From the NCBI GenBank assembly GCA_018712785.1, contig DVGK01000054.1, positions 1 to 43,694 on the forward strand: a stretch of 43,694 nt of DNA, read 5' to 3'. Source of the DNA: Candidatus Choladousia intestinavium (GTDB taxonomy: Bacteria > Bacillota > Clostridia > Lachnospirales > Lachnospiraceae). A model generated the notes under the pieces. It made no database searches. It was not told where the DNA came from and worked only from the letters and a program-made list of their open reading frames with translations. Shown piece by piece: positions 30,027-38,639 of the stretch. The position numbers and the translations under genes were made by a program. The number at the start of each line of letters is the position of its first letter. The stretch's first letter is position 1.

Positions 30027-32675
30027 ATGATAACAGTCTGCGTGATATGGGACGGAGAACAGGAAAAACTGAATAAAACGCTGAACAGCTTGGAAAAACA
30101 GGGGCCGGATTTTCAAAAGGAGATCCGGCTTAAAATCCTGTGCGGGAAAAGTGAGGACGAGGTGGAAAGCTCTCTTTCCGGACAGGCGGAATACTTTTTC
30201 GGACAGGATCAAAGAGAGCTTCTGGCGGCCCTGGAAGGGGTCCTCTATGGTCTTGAGACTGAGCTTGTGACTGCCGTGGAGGCTGGGGAGACCTGGCAGG
30301 GTCAGTCTCTGGCTATGGGAAGCCGGATGCTTATGGAGACAGACGGGGCGGACGGACTCCTTCTGCAGCATTTCGGCGGACGGAAAACTGCCGGACGGGT
30401 GAAGAAAAAGGCAGGCAGAGACGGAGTGTCCCAGGGAAAGCTGTATTCCCTGGAACGGGCGGAGGATATTCTTAAGCTTCCCGCCTGCCTTCACGGAGCT
30501 GTGCTCCGTTCCCAGGCTGTCCGGGGAGAAGCCTACGAGGAATCCTACGGCCCCGGCATGGAAGAGGCTTTTCTGTTTAAGATTCTCATGAAGAAGGGGA
30601 AGGTTCTTTTTTCCAGGGAGCTGGGCTTTTTGGGAAGTTCGCCGATGTATGACGACCGGGTTTTAAAGCCTCAGTGGGAGGACCCGTCCTGGTATCTGGC
30701 TGTGGCGCGGGATTACTGTTTAGGGCTTCTTGAGGAAGAAAAAAGGAAGTACGGGGCACCCCGTCTTTTCGCCCAGGCTCAGGCAGCCTATGCCGTCCGC
30801 CATATGTTTGACATTAATACAGACAACCGGGATCGGCAGGTTCTGAAGGGGAAGGACTGGGCACAGTTCCTGAAGAGCTGCCGGGCCTGTATGGAGATGG
30901 TGAATAAGAGTCTGCTGCGCCCGGAGGAAAGTCTCCATGTGGAGAGACGGATGCAGTATTCCGTGTGGCCGCTTATGATGAAGCTTGCCTGCAGGGAGCG
31001 GGAGAAAAAAGAAGTCCTCCCTATGGCTTTCATAGATCTGACGGAGGAGGAGAATGGATGTATCCGTCTGGAAGGCTCCTTCGATCAGATCGGAGCCGGG
31101 GAGAAAGGGAGCTTTTTTGTAAAATACAGGGGAAACAGGATTCCCCACGCCAGAAGCCCCAGGTACGCGAAGCTTTGTTTTTTCGGAAAGCCCCTGGTGA
31201 AGAAATACGCTTTTTCCGTTACTCTTTCAGCCGGGATGCTGAAGGAGGGCGGAGAGCTGAGCTTCTGGATTACGGATGGGAAAAGAGAGCAGAGGATGCC
31301 TGCGGGAGCCCTCCGGTATACGGCCGGGTTCACCCATCTTCTGAGGCGCTCCTACCGGTGTTATGGAAGGTATCTCCTTTCTTTCAAGGAAAAAGACGGA
31401 GTCCCTGAGGCTGTGTCCATAAGAAAAACGGGAAAAGCAGGACATTTTCTCCGGGAAATAAAATTCTTAAAGGAAATTCTCACTTCCGCCTACGGCTCCA
31501 GAAAGCTTTTCCTGGTTCGGCTTTTGTACTGGCTTACAAGGCCCATGTATAAGAGACGCCATATCTGGCTGACCTTTGATAAGCTGTACAAAGGAGGAGA
31601 CTGCGGGGAATATTTTTATAAATACATGGAAAAAGAAAAGAAGCAGGGAGTGACTCCCGTTTATATTATAAGGGAGAACGCGCCGGACCGGAAGCGGCTG
31701 GAGGGGGAAGGATACCGCCCGCTGATTCACCGGAGCTTAAAGCAGAGGCTGGCCTACCTGAACGCGGAGATGGTTTTTGCCACCCACAGCGCGGTGCCCT
31801 CTTTCTGCGGCTTTGACAAATGGGAGGTACGGTTTGTCCAGGATCTGCTGCGGGGAACGAATACCTGCATTCAGCACGGGCTTTCCGTTCAGGATCTCAC
31901 CTTTGACTCCAACCGGGTTGTGAATAATAATAAGCGTTACTACTGCGCGTCCCCCAGTGAAATTGAAAATCTCTCAAAGCCGGAGTATGATTATCCGCTC
32001 CAGACCCTAAGGCTTACCGGAATTCCCCGGTACGACGGACTTGTAAACCGGGATCAGAAGCAGATTCTCATCACTCCTACCTGGAGAGCCTATATCGCCA
32101 TGCCGGCAGTGATGGGAAACGCCAGGCCCTACAGTCCTGAATTTAAACACACGGATTATTTTAAACTGTATAATCGGCTGATTACGGATGAGAAGCTGGC
32201 GCGTACGGCCAGGGAGCATGGGTACAGAATCGTATTCCTTCTCCATCCCGTCACCAGCTCTCAGAGAAGGGATTATCCGGAGGATACCGAGACGGTGAAG
32301 ATTGTCACGGCCCTGGAGACCAGCTATGAGAAGATTCTCACAGAGTCCAGCCTGATGGTAACGGACTATTCCGGGGTTCAGTTCGATTTTGCCTATATGA
32401 GAAAGCCGGTGGTTTATTTCCATTCGCCCAAGCTTCCTCCACACTATCAGGAAGGCGGCTTCTCCTACGAGACCCAGGGCTTTGGGGAGATCTGCCGGGA
32501 TCCGGAGGAGACGGCAGATCTTCTGTGTACCTATATGGAGCAGGGCTGCGCTCTGAAGCCGGAGTATAAAGAGAGACAGGATGCCTTCTTTGCCTTTGAC
32601 GATCATGAGAACTGTAAACGAATTTTCCAGGATGCCATGGAGTACAGGAAATGTTTGCGATCAAACAGTATTTAA
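30027..32675 (+). CDS. Large TagF-like CDP-glycerol glycerophosphotransferase (copy B)
   Basis: An 882-residue protein, starting ATG one nucleotide after the fusion gene's stop. The N-terminal region (about 1-450) is weakly GT-A-like and beta-rich without a clear family. The C-terminal about 370 residues form a TagF/TagB-type alditol-phosphate transferase domain: RRHIWLTFDKLYKGGDCGEY, His617 in IQHGLSVQ, LLHPVTSS, and TDYSGVQFDFAYMRKPVVYF. It would add glycerol- or ribitol-phosphate units from a CDP-activated donor at the inner membrane face. It is a paralogue of 21620-24217 with the same domain plan. Its 3' end overlaps the TagB-like gene by 25 nt. Confidence 0.87.
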   Translation: MITVCVIWDGEQEKLNKTLNSLEKQGPDFQKEIRLKILCGKSEDEVESSLSGQAEYFFGQDQRELLAALEGVLYGLETELVTAVEAGETWQGQSLAMGSRMLMETDGADGLLLQHFGGRKTAGRVKKKAGRDGVSQGKLYSLERAEDILKLPACLHGAVLRSQAVRGEAYEESYGPGMEEAFLFKILMKKGKVLFSRELGFLGSSPMYDDRVLKPQWEDPSWYLAVARDYCLGLLEEEKRKYGAPRLFAQAQAAYAVRHMFDINTDNRDRQVLKGKDWAQFLKSCRACMEMVNKSLLRPEESLHVERRMQYSVWPLMMKLACREREKKEVLPMAFIDLTEEENGCIRLEGSFDQIGAGEKGSFFVKYRGNRIPHARSPRYAKLCFFGKPLVKKYAFSVTLSAGMLKEGGELSFWITDGKREQRMPAGALRYTAGFTHLLRRSYRCYGRYLLSFKEKDGVPEAVSIRKTGKAGHFLREIKFLKEILTSAYGSRKLFLVRLLYWLTRPMYKRRHIWLTFDKLYKGGDCGEYFYKYMEKEKKQGVTPVYIIRENAPDRKRLEGEGYRPLIHRSLKQRLAYLNAEMVFATHSAVPSFCGFDKWEVRFVQDLLRGTNTCIQHGLSVQDLTFDSNRVVNNNKRYYCASPSEIENLSKPEYDYPLQTLRLTGIPRYDGLVNRDQKQILITPTWRAYIAMPAVMGNARPYSPEFKHTDYFKLYNRLITDEKLARTAREHGYRIVFLLHPVTSSQRRDYPEDTETVKIVTALETSYEKILTESSLMVTDYSGVQFDFAYMRKPVVYFHSPKLPPHYQEGGFSYETQGFGEICRDPEETADLLCTYMEQGCALKPEYKERQDAFFAFDDHENCKRIFQDAMEYRKCLRSNSI

Positions 32676-33766
32676 AAATGCTTCTGCAGAATGTGCTGCT
32701 GCCGGCTGTCTATTTCTGCTTCCGCCGAGGGCCCCTGCGGAAGGGTACGGTGCTCTTCGCGGACGGCCATCACACGGAAATGCCTTTTTCCATGAGGCGG
32801 ATGTATGAGGCCGTGGAGACGGAAAAGGACCGATATCATACGGAGCTTTTTATAGAGGATTTCAACCAGATGTCTTTTTTACAAACGGCAGTTTTTCTTC
32901 TGCGGTTTATGCGCAGCTACGCCACGGCAGAGTACGTCTTTATCTGCGATTATTTTTTGCCGGCGGCCGCCTGCCGGAAGCGCAGGGAGACTACCCTGGT
33001 GCAGCTGTGGCACTCCTGCGGCCTGATGAAAAAGATTGCCTTTGACGCGGGGCAGGATATCCCCAAAAACTACCGGGGCAATATGTTTGGAAATTATACG
33101 TGGCTGACCATGAGCGCGCCGGTGTGCGTTCCGGTTCACGCCAAGGCCCTGCGCATGGAGCCGGAGAGAATCCGGGCCACCGGAATCTGCAGAACGGATT
33201 ATTATTTTGATCCCCAGTGGAACCGGCAGTGCCGGGAGCGGTTCTTTCAGGAGCATCCGGAGGCCAGGGGTAAGAAGATCGTCCTCTGGGCGCCTACCTT
33301 CCGGGGAAATGCCGCCATGCCAAGACTGGAAGGGCTTTCCGGAATCCGCCGGGCGGCCGGGGAGCTTGGAGACGACTGGTATTTTATCCTGAAGGCCCAC
33401 CCTCACATAGACGGGCGGGAGCAGGTGTCAAATACCCGGATTCCCACGGAGGAGCTTTTGTGTGTGGCAGATCTTCTGATTACAGATTATTCCTCCGTGC
33501 TGTTTGATTATGTGATTTATGAAAAGCCGGTGCTGCTCTTTGCGCCGGATCTGAGAGAATATGAGAAGGAGCGGGGATTCTACATTGATTACCGCTCTAT
33601 GCCCTTTCCAGTGGTGGAAAAGGAGGAGAAGCTGGCAGAGGAAATTCCACGGAGTCTGGAGAGCGCCAGAAAGCGCCGGAAAGAGATCCATGAATTCCGG
33701 ATGAAATATACAGGAGCCTGCGATGGAAGGTCTACAGAACGGATTATGAAGCTGGCGGGCATGTAA
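32651..33766 (+). CDS. TagB-like CDP-glycerol glycerophosphotransferase
   Basis: A 371-residue single-domain alditol-phosphate transferase. Motifs include QLWHSCGLMKK with His121, VLWAPTFRG, ILKAHPH near 248, and TDYSSVLFDYVIYEKPVLLF near 280. An N-terminal amphipathic or hydrophobic helix (MLLQNVLLPAVYFCF) is typical of membrane-associated TagB. It probably adds the first alditol phosphate to the lipid-linked primer, with the larger TagF-like protein extending it (inference from family roles). AGGAA precedes the ATG, inside the 25-nt overlap with the upstream gene. Confidence 0.9.
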   Translation: MFAIKQYLKMLLQNVLLPAVYFCFRRGPLRKGTVLFADGHHTEMPFSMRRMYEAVETEKDRYHTELFIEDFNQMSFLQTAVFLLRFMRSYATAEYVFICDYFLPAAACRKRRETTLVQLWHSCGLMKKIAFDAGQDIPKNYRGNMFGNYTWLTMSAPVCVPVHAKALRMEPERIRATGICRTDYYFDPQWNRQCRERFFQEHPEARGKKIVLWAPTFRGNAAMPRLEGLSGIRRAAGELGDDWYFILKAHPHIDGREQVSNTRIPTEELLCVADLLITDYSSVLFDYVIYEKPVLLFAPDLREYEKERGFYIDYRSMPFPVVEKEEKLAEEIPRSLESARKRRKEIHEFRMKYTGACDGRSTERIMKLAGM

Positions 33767-33795
33767 GCAGCACGAACTATGTTTCTGGAAAAGCA

Positions 33796-33820
33796 GCTTA
33801 ATGGTACCGGGAAATTAAGC
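33796..33820. repeat. Small hairpin in the 140-bp gap of the polymer operon
   Basis: GCTTAAT (33796-33802) and ATTAAGC (33814-33820) form a perfect 7-bp stem with no T-run. It may mark an mRNA processing site; no promoter is evident in this gap. Confidence 0.35.
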
Positions 33821-33906
33821 CATATAAAGGCATGTAAAAACAGCAGAGCCGTATTCCGGAGGCAAAGAGTCTGACCTGCGGCAGTGTATACGGAAAGGAG
33901 GCCGAG

Positions 33907-34689
33907 ATGAATATAGCTATTATTTTTGCGGGAGGCAGCGGAGTGCGGATGGGGGCCGGAGTTCCCAAGCAGTTTCTGGAGATAAACGGAAAGCCCATCC
34001 TGATCCATACGCTTCTTCTGTTTCAGGAGCATGAAGAAATTGATAAAATCTATCTGGCAGTGGGAGAGGAATACATCCCCTATGCCTGGCATCTGGCGGA
34101 GGAGTTCCGGATTGACAAACTTCAGGAGGTGGTGGCCGGAGGCGAGACAGCCCAGGATTCCATTTACAACGCCTTGAAGAAGGCATCTCAGGAGAATCCG
34201 GAGGACTCCATTGTGCTGATCCACGACGGGGTGAGGCCCATGGTGGACTACACAGTGATCAGTGACAATATCTCCAGCGTACAGGAATATGGAAGCGCCA
34301 TCACCTCCACGCTCTGCTATGAGACGATTCTTCTCAGCAAGGACGGGGAAACTGTGGACAGCCTTCCCCTGCGGAAAGAAAGCTATGCGGCCCAGGCGCC
34401 TCAGAGCTTTTATCTGAAGGATATCCTGGAGGCCCATGAGGCTATCCGGACAAGGGAGAGCCGGTATGAGAATATGGTGGACGCCTGCACCATCTACAGG
34501 GCTTTGGGAAAACAGCCTCATATTGTCCAGGGAAACAGAGGGAATATTAAGGTAACCACACCGGAGGATGTGTATATGCTTCGGGCGTTGATTCAGTATA
34601 AAGAAAATGAACAGGCCTTCGGACTGGGATCCGCGGACCGGCTTGCCAGGAAGATGAACCGGTACCGGAAGAAAATGGAAAAGAAATAA
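33907..34689 (+). CDS. IspD/TarI-type cytidylyltransferase
   Basis: A 260-residue nucleotidyltransferase that activates an alditol phosphate with CTP. Signatures are the N-terminal loop IIFAGGSGVRMGAGVPKQFL (residues about 5-24), HDGVRPMVD near 106, and the QAPQSF and TTPEDVYM segments. IspD (methylerythritol) and TarI (ribitol-5-phosphate) share this fold. The polymer operon, the adjacent reductase-type gene and the downstream LicD favour CDP-ribitol or another CDP-alditol. AAAGGAGG precedes the ATG. Confidence 0.85.
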   Translation: MNIAIIFAGGSGVRMGAGVPKQFLEINGKPILIHTLLLFQEHEEIDKIYLAVGEEYIPYAWHLAEEFRIDKLQEVVAGGETAQDSIYNALKKASQENPEDSIVLIHDGVRPMVDYTVISDNISSVQEYGSAITSTLCYETILLSKDGETVDSLPLRKESYAAQAPQSFYLKDILEAHEAIRTRESRYENMVDACTIYRALGKQPHIVQGNRGNIKVTTPEDVYMLRALIQYKENEQAFGLGSADRLARKMNRYRKKMEKK

Positions 34690-34721
34690 AGAAGAAAAGC
34701 AGGCAAGACTAGGAGGAAAGA

Positions 34722-35819
34722 ATGGAAAAGCTTCAGCTGACAAGGGATCCGATCCTGCAGCAGGATCTGGAGGAAATCGCGGGCTCGGACATGATAGAGT
34801 GGGAGCGCTTTCGCGGGAAGACGATTCTGATTACAGGAGCTACCGGCCTGATCGGGAGCCAGGCAGCTATGGCTCTGACTCTGGCCGGAAAGCTGCGGGA
34901 CCTGAATCTTAAGGTTCTGGCATTGGTAAGAAACCGGGAAAAGGCGGAAAAGATGCTGGGAAGCTGTCTGGAACAGGGACTGGAGCTTCTCATAGGAGAT
35001 GTGACAGCGTTTCCGGGGACCGAGGAAAAGATTGATTTTGTCCTTCACGGCGCGGGAGTGACTGCCTCGAAGCAGTTTGTGGAGAAGCCGGTGGAAACGA
35101 TCCTTACCACTCTGAAAGGGACGGAAGCCATGCTTGAACTGGCCAGAAGCCATAGGGCCGAGGGAATGGTTTATCTCTCCTCCATGGAAGCCTATGGGGT
35201 GGTGGACCCGGAGCATTATATTGTCAGAGAAAAGGATTACGGCTATATTGATCCTCTGGAGGCGCGCAGCAGCTATTCAGAGAGCAAGCGGATGGCAGAG
35301 GGACTCTGCGCGGCTTACGCCCATGAGTACGGCCTTCCGGTAAAAAACGCCAGGCTGGCTCAGACCTTTGGGGCAGGAATTCCCGAGAGCGAAAACCGGG
35401 TATTCGCCCAGTTTGCCAGAAGCATTCTGAAAGGGGAGGATCTGGTGCTTCACACGGACGGAAGCAAGGCACACTGCTACTGCTATACTTCCGACGCGGT
35501 TCTGGGACTTCTGAAGATTCTCCTTGAAGGAGAACCAGGGCAGGCGTATAATGTCTCCAACGAAGACACCTTTTCTACCATCCGCGAGATGGCTCAGATG
35601 CTGGTGGAGGAATACCCGGAATCCGGTTCCAGACTGGTATTCGATATCCCAAAGGATGCCAGCCTCTACGGATATGCCCCGTCTTCCAGGATGCTGGTGA
35701 ATTCCGGAAAGCTCCAGTCTCTGGGCTGGAAGCCCCAGGTAAACCTGTCTGGAATGTACCGGCGGCTGATGGGGAGCATGAAGGGCTGGAAAGAGTTCCA
35801 GGGAGAGCCGCGGCCGTGA
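34722..35819 (+). CDS. NAD-dependent epimerase/reductase (intact extended SDR)
   Basis: A 365-residue extended SDR with an about 30-residue N-terminal extension. The coenzyme loop GATGLIG is at 39-45, and the catalytic pair is Tyr185 and Lys189 (YSESK), with SSMEAYG supplying the serine. It lies 32 nt after the cytidylyltransferase. In TarIJ and Bcs1-type systems a reductase makes ribitol-5-phosphate beside the IspD-like enzyme. TarJ is a medium-chain enzyme, whereas Bcs1 carries an SDR, so this protein could fill that role or modify a nucleotide sugar. It is the only one of three consecutive SDR-like proteins that keeps the active site. Its stop overlaps a possible GTG start of the next gene. 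Confidence 0.87.
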   Translation: MEKLQLTRDPILQQDLEEIAGSDMIEWERFRGKTILITGATGLIGSQAAMALTLAGKLRDLNLKVLALVRNREKAEKMLGSCLEQGLELLIGDVTAFPGTEEKIDFVLHGAGVTASKQFVEKPVETILTTLKGTEAMLELARSHRAEGMVYLSSMEAYGVVDPEHYIVREKDYGYIDPLEARSSYSESKRMAEGLCAAYAHEYGLPVKNARLAQTFGAGIPESENRVFAQFARSILKGEDLVLHTDGSKAHCYCYTSDAVLGLLKILLEGEPGQAYNVSNEDTFSTIREMAQMLVEEYPESGSRLVFDIPKDASLYGYAPSSRMLVNSGKLQSLGWKPQVNLSGMYRRLMGSMKGWKEFQGEPRP

Positions 35820-35878
35820 CTGTATCTGAGAAGTCAGGGGGCGGAGAGCAGCCGGAAAAGGAAAGGAGACGACAGCAA

Positions 35879-36625
35879 ATGGAAGCAGGAAAAAAATATG
35901 CCGATTCTCCTGTGTGGGAGCAGCTTTCGGGCAGGCGGATCCTTCTGATGGGAGTGAAATCGCCGCTGAAGCAGAGCTTTCTTCAGAATCTGTCCCACAT
36001 GGGAACCCAGATGGGAGGAGAGTTCCAGGTGGTGGAGGATCCTGCGGAGATCCGGGAAGGCGATCTCATTTTTCTGTTCGGTCTGACCAGAGAGAGCGGA
36101 TTTGAGGCCTGGAAGGAGATACAGAGCCTCTGGCAGGTCTTCCGGTTTCTGGAAGGAAAAGAATTTGAAGCCGCGGCTCTGGTGACAGGAACGGAGGTTT
36201 ACGGAAAGCTTTACGGGAAAGAGAGAGCCATACGGGAAGAGGAGATGGGGTATGTAAGCCATCTGCTGAAGGAGGACACAGCCCCCTTCTGTATGCGCAC
36301 CGCGGAAAATCTGGCGGGGAGGCTTGCCAGGGAAAAGGGACTTCCCATAAAGATCCTGCGGACAGTAAGAAACTGGGAGGACACGGTTTCTGATACAGTG
36401 GTGGCAGAAGGCGTCGCCGGGGCCTTTGGAAGTCCCATTCAGCGGCTGATTCAGGGAGCGGTAACGGCGCTGTTTTTGGGAAAAGCCGGGGAGGCGTATA
36501 ATCTGCCTTGGGAGGAATCTTCCTTTGAGGAGGAGCCGGAGAGCAGAAGTCCTCTTTCTCCGGTGATTGTGAAGCCGGATACGCAGAAACTGGAGCGGCT
36601 CGGCAAAGACGCGGCGGCAGGATGA
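35879..36625 (+). CDS. Degenerate SDR-like protein without catalytic residues
   Basis: A 248-residue protein that aligns by eye with the SDR upstream but has lost its active site. The Gly-rich loop is replaced (LLMGVKSPLKQ for LITGATGLIGS). The YSESK motif becomes FCMRT, so both Tyr and Lys are gone, yet flanking blocks persist (TGTEVYG, REKGLPIKILRT). It may be a structural partner of the intact SDR. ATG 35879 follows AAAGGAGA; a GTG at 35816, overlapping the previous stop, would add 21 charged residues and is the alternative. The following 121-bp gap holds a hairpin. Confidence 0.65.
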   Translation: MEAGKKYADSPVWEQLSGRRILLMGVKSPLKQSFLQNLSHMGTQMGGEFQVVEDPAEIREGDLIFLFGLTRESGFEAWKEIQSLWQVFRFLEGKEFEAAALVTGTEVYGKLYGKERAIREEEMGYVSHLLKEDTAPFCMRTAENLAGRLAREKGLPIKILRTVRNWEDTVSDTVVAEGVAGAFGSPIQRLIQGAVTALFLGKAGEAYNLPWEESSFEEEPESRSPLSPVIVKPDTQKLERLGKDAAAG

Positions 36626-36650
36626 AGGAGAGTGAGGATGCCGTTTGGAT

Positions 36651-36691
36651 GGCGGACAGCAGGATGAAAAACTGTGGGAATGCTGTCCGCC
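36651..36691. repeat. Perfect 11-bp hairpin between the two SDR-like genes
   Basis: GGCGGACAGCA (36651-36661) and TGCTGTCCGCC (36681-36691) pair perfectly around a 19-nt loop. There is no T-run. Located inside the operon, it may slow transcription or protect upstream mRNA. Confidence 0.5.
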
Positions 36692-36746
36692 GGCAGATAG
36701 CGGCGGAGAATCTGAGAACGTGGGAGAATGGAGGCTTTCTTAACAT

Positions 36747-38639
36747 ATGCTTCGGGATTTTTTAAATGAATTTCAGCTGGACTGGGCTATGGCCCCTGTT
36801 CGTTCCGGCATGATTCCCAGAGAAAAAATCAATAAAAAGAGAGTTCTGCTGGCAGGAGGAGAGGATTCCCTGCGTCAGGCTCTGGCCTGGTCTTTCCTTG
36901 CCTGGAATGAGAAGGAGGGGGTTTCCGTAAAGGCAGAGCAGTACGGAGAAGGCGAAGAGATACCGGAGGAGAGCTTCCGGGAAGCGGATTATATTGTGTT
37001 TCCAGGGTTATGCTCCGCAGCGCTGCCTCAGGATCCGTATCAGTGTATGGCCTGGCTGGACGACTGGTTCCGTCTGCTTAAGAGAACGGCGGATCTCTCA
37101 GCAAAGGCCCGGCTGATTCTTTTGTCGGACGGCCGTTCCTTCGGAAAGCTGAAGCGGGGATTCGCTGCTTCCGAATACGAGGAGGGGAAGACGGACCCTT
37201 TGGAAGAGGATTTTTCCGCCCAGTATATCATGCAGGCGGCGGAGGGGATTTTCATCTCCTGGGCAAAAGAGAATCGAAGGGAGTTTAACATTCTGCGGAC
37301 CGGTTGGGTGTACGGGCCGGGGATTTTTATGCTGGATCACCCGCTGGGCCGGCTGGCCCGCCTTACAGCGGCAGGGGAAGAGAGAGAAATCCCCATTCTG
37401 CCGGATCAGGACTCCTATACCTGCATCCACGATCTTCTGACGGCTCTTCAGTTTGTGCTGACCCGGTGCCCGGCAGGAAAGGTATTTCACGTGACGGGAC
37501 TTGATTCGGACGCCACTGCCGGGGAGATGGCGCTGATTCTCCACCGGAATTTTCCGGAGCTGTGCCGCCTGAACCTGGTATGCCGGGAAGCGGGGGAGAA
37601 CAAGGGGATTCTGCTGAACACCCAGCTTCTTCGCCATTACGGCTTTGAACCCAGGGTGAGTCTGGAGGACGGTCTGATTATCCTTGTAAAAAGCCTGCAG
37701 AATACCGGGGAGGTATTTATTTTTGACAATACCTACCTGGGCAAGCTTGAGAAGGTACACGAAATCCTCCTTGCCTATCTTCTGGAAATAGACCGGATCT
37801 GCAGGAAACATAACATCAAATATTTTCTGGCAGGAGGAACCCTCCTGGGAGCTATCCGCCATAAGGGCTTCATCCCATGGGATGACGACGCCGACGTGAT
37901 GATGCTGAGAGAGGATTACGACCGCTTTCTGGAGGTGGTTCGGGATGAGCTGCCGGAGAACATTTTTCTGCAGCTTCCCTGGACGGAAAAGGGAAATCAC
38001 AATCCCTTTACCAAGCTGCGGATTGACAATACTCTTTTCGCCACAGAATTCACAGGACATTTTATGGACATGCACAACGGAATTTTCTTCGATGTGCTGT
38101 CCCATGATAAGACCGGGAACCATTCCTGGTCCCAGAAGCTCCACCTGATGATCACCATGCTTACCCGCTCCATTGTATTCAATAAATGGGGGAATACAGA
38201 TATAAAAGGGGGAGGGGCTCACCCTCTGATCTGCAAATTTGTGGACAAGGCCAAGTATCTGATCCCCATGCGGTTCGCGGAGTGGGCACAGAATAAAGCC
38301 CTTACCTTTTTTAAAAACCGGGACAGCGATTATCTCTATGACGGCATGGGGAGAAATCTGAAACGGGGGGCTTTTCCGAAAAAATGGCTGGATGAGGCTG
38401 TGTATGTGGAATTTGAAGGATATCAGTTTCCGGTGCCCCGGGATTACGACCAGTACTTGGCTTATCTTTATGGAGATTATATGCAGATGATACCGGTAAG
38501 TCAGAGAAGAACCAGTCACAGCATTGTGGTCATGGATCTGGGGGCATATTCGGATTTTAGCATAAAAGACAGCGGGAAGGAAGAAACAGCAGATTCCCGC
38601 CGGACAGAAAGGAAGGAAGGTGGCAGATGCTTTCGGTGA
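36747..38639 (+). CDS. Degenerate SDR domain fused to LicD transferase
   Basis: A 630-residue two-domain protein. Residues about 30-315 are a second decayed SDR: LLAGGEDSLRQA in place of the Gly-rich loop and YIMQA in place of YxxxK (lysine lost), but with the late motif ILRTGWVYGPG kept. Residues about 330-600 are a LicD domain with AGGTLLGAIRHKGFIPWDDD and the metal-binding cluster D379-D380-D381-A-D383. LicD proteins transfer phosphocholine, and the related fukutin and FKRP transfer ribitol phosphate from CDP donors. With a CDP-alditol synthase two genes upstream, decoration of the polymer with an alditol phosphate or choline is likely (inference). GGAGG lies 12 nt upstream. The end overlaps the next gene by 13 nt. 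Confidence 0.85.
   Translation: MLRDFLNEFQLDWAMAPVRSGMIPREKINKKRVLLAGGEDSLRQALAWSFLAWNEKEGVSVKAEQYGEGEEIPEESFREADYIVFPGLCSAALPQDPYQCMAWLDDWFRLLKRTADLSAKARLILLSDGRSFGKLKRGFAASEYEEGKTDPLEEDFSAQYIMQAAEGIFISWAKENRREFNILRTGWVYGPGIFMLDHPLGRLARLTAAGEEREIPILPDQDSYTCIHDLLTALQFVLTRCPAGKVFHVTGLDSDATAGEMALILHRNFPELCRLNLVCREAGENKGILLNTQLLRHYGFEPRVSLEDGLIILVKSLQNTGEVFIFDNTYLGKLEKVHEILLAYLLEIDRICRKHNIKYFLAGGTLLGAIRHKGFIPWDDDADVMMLREDYDRFLEVVRDELPENIFLQLPWTEKGNHNPFTKLRIDNTLFATEFTGHFMDMHNGIFFDVLSHDKTGNHSWSQKLHLMITMLTRSIVFNKWGNTDIKGGGAHPLICKFVDKAKYLIPMRFAEWAQNKALTFFKNRDSDYLYDGMGRNLKRGAFPKKWLDEAVYVEFEGYQFPVPRDYDQYLAYLYGDYMQMIPVSQRRTSHSIVVMDLGAYSDFSIKDSGKEETADSRRTERKEGGRCFR

Noticed and set aside
37098-38519. 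473-codon antisense frame opposite the SDR-LicD gene
   Set aside because: The plus-strand frame has clear LicD motifs; the antisense product shows no family features and no start signals.
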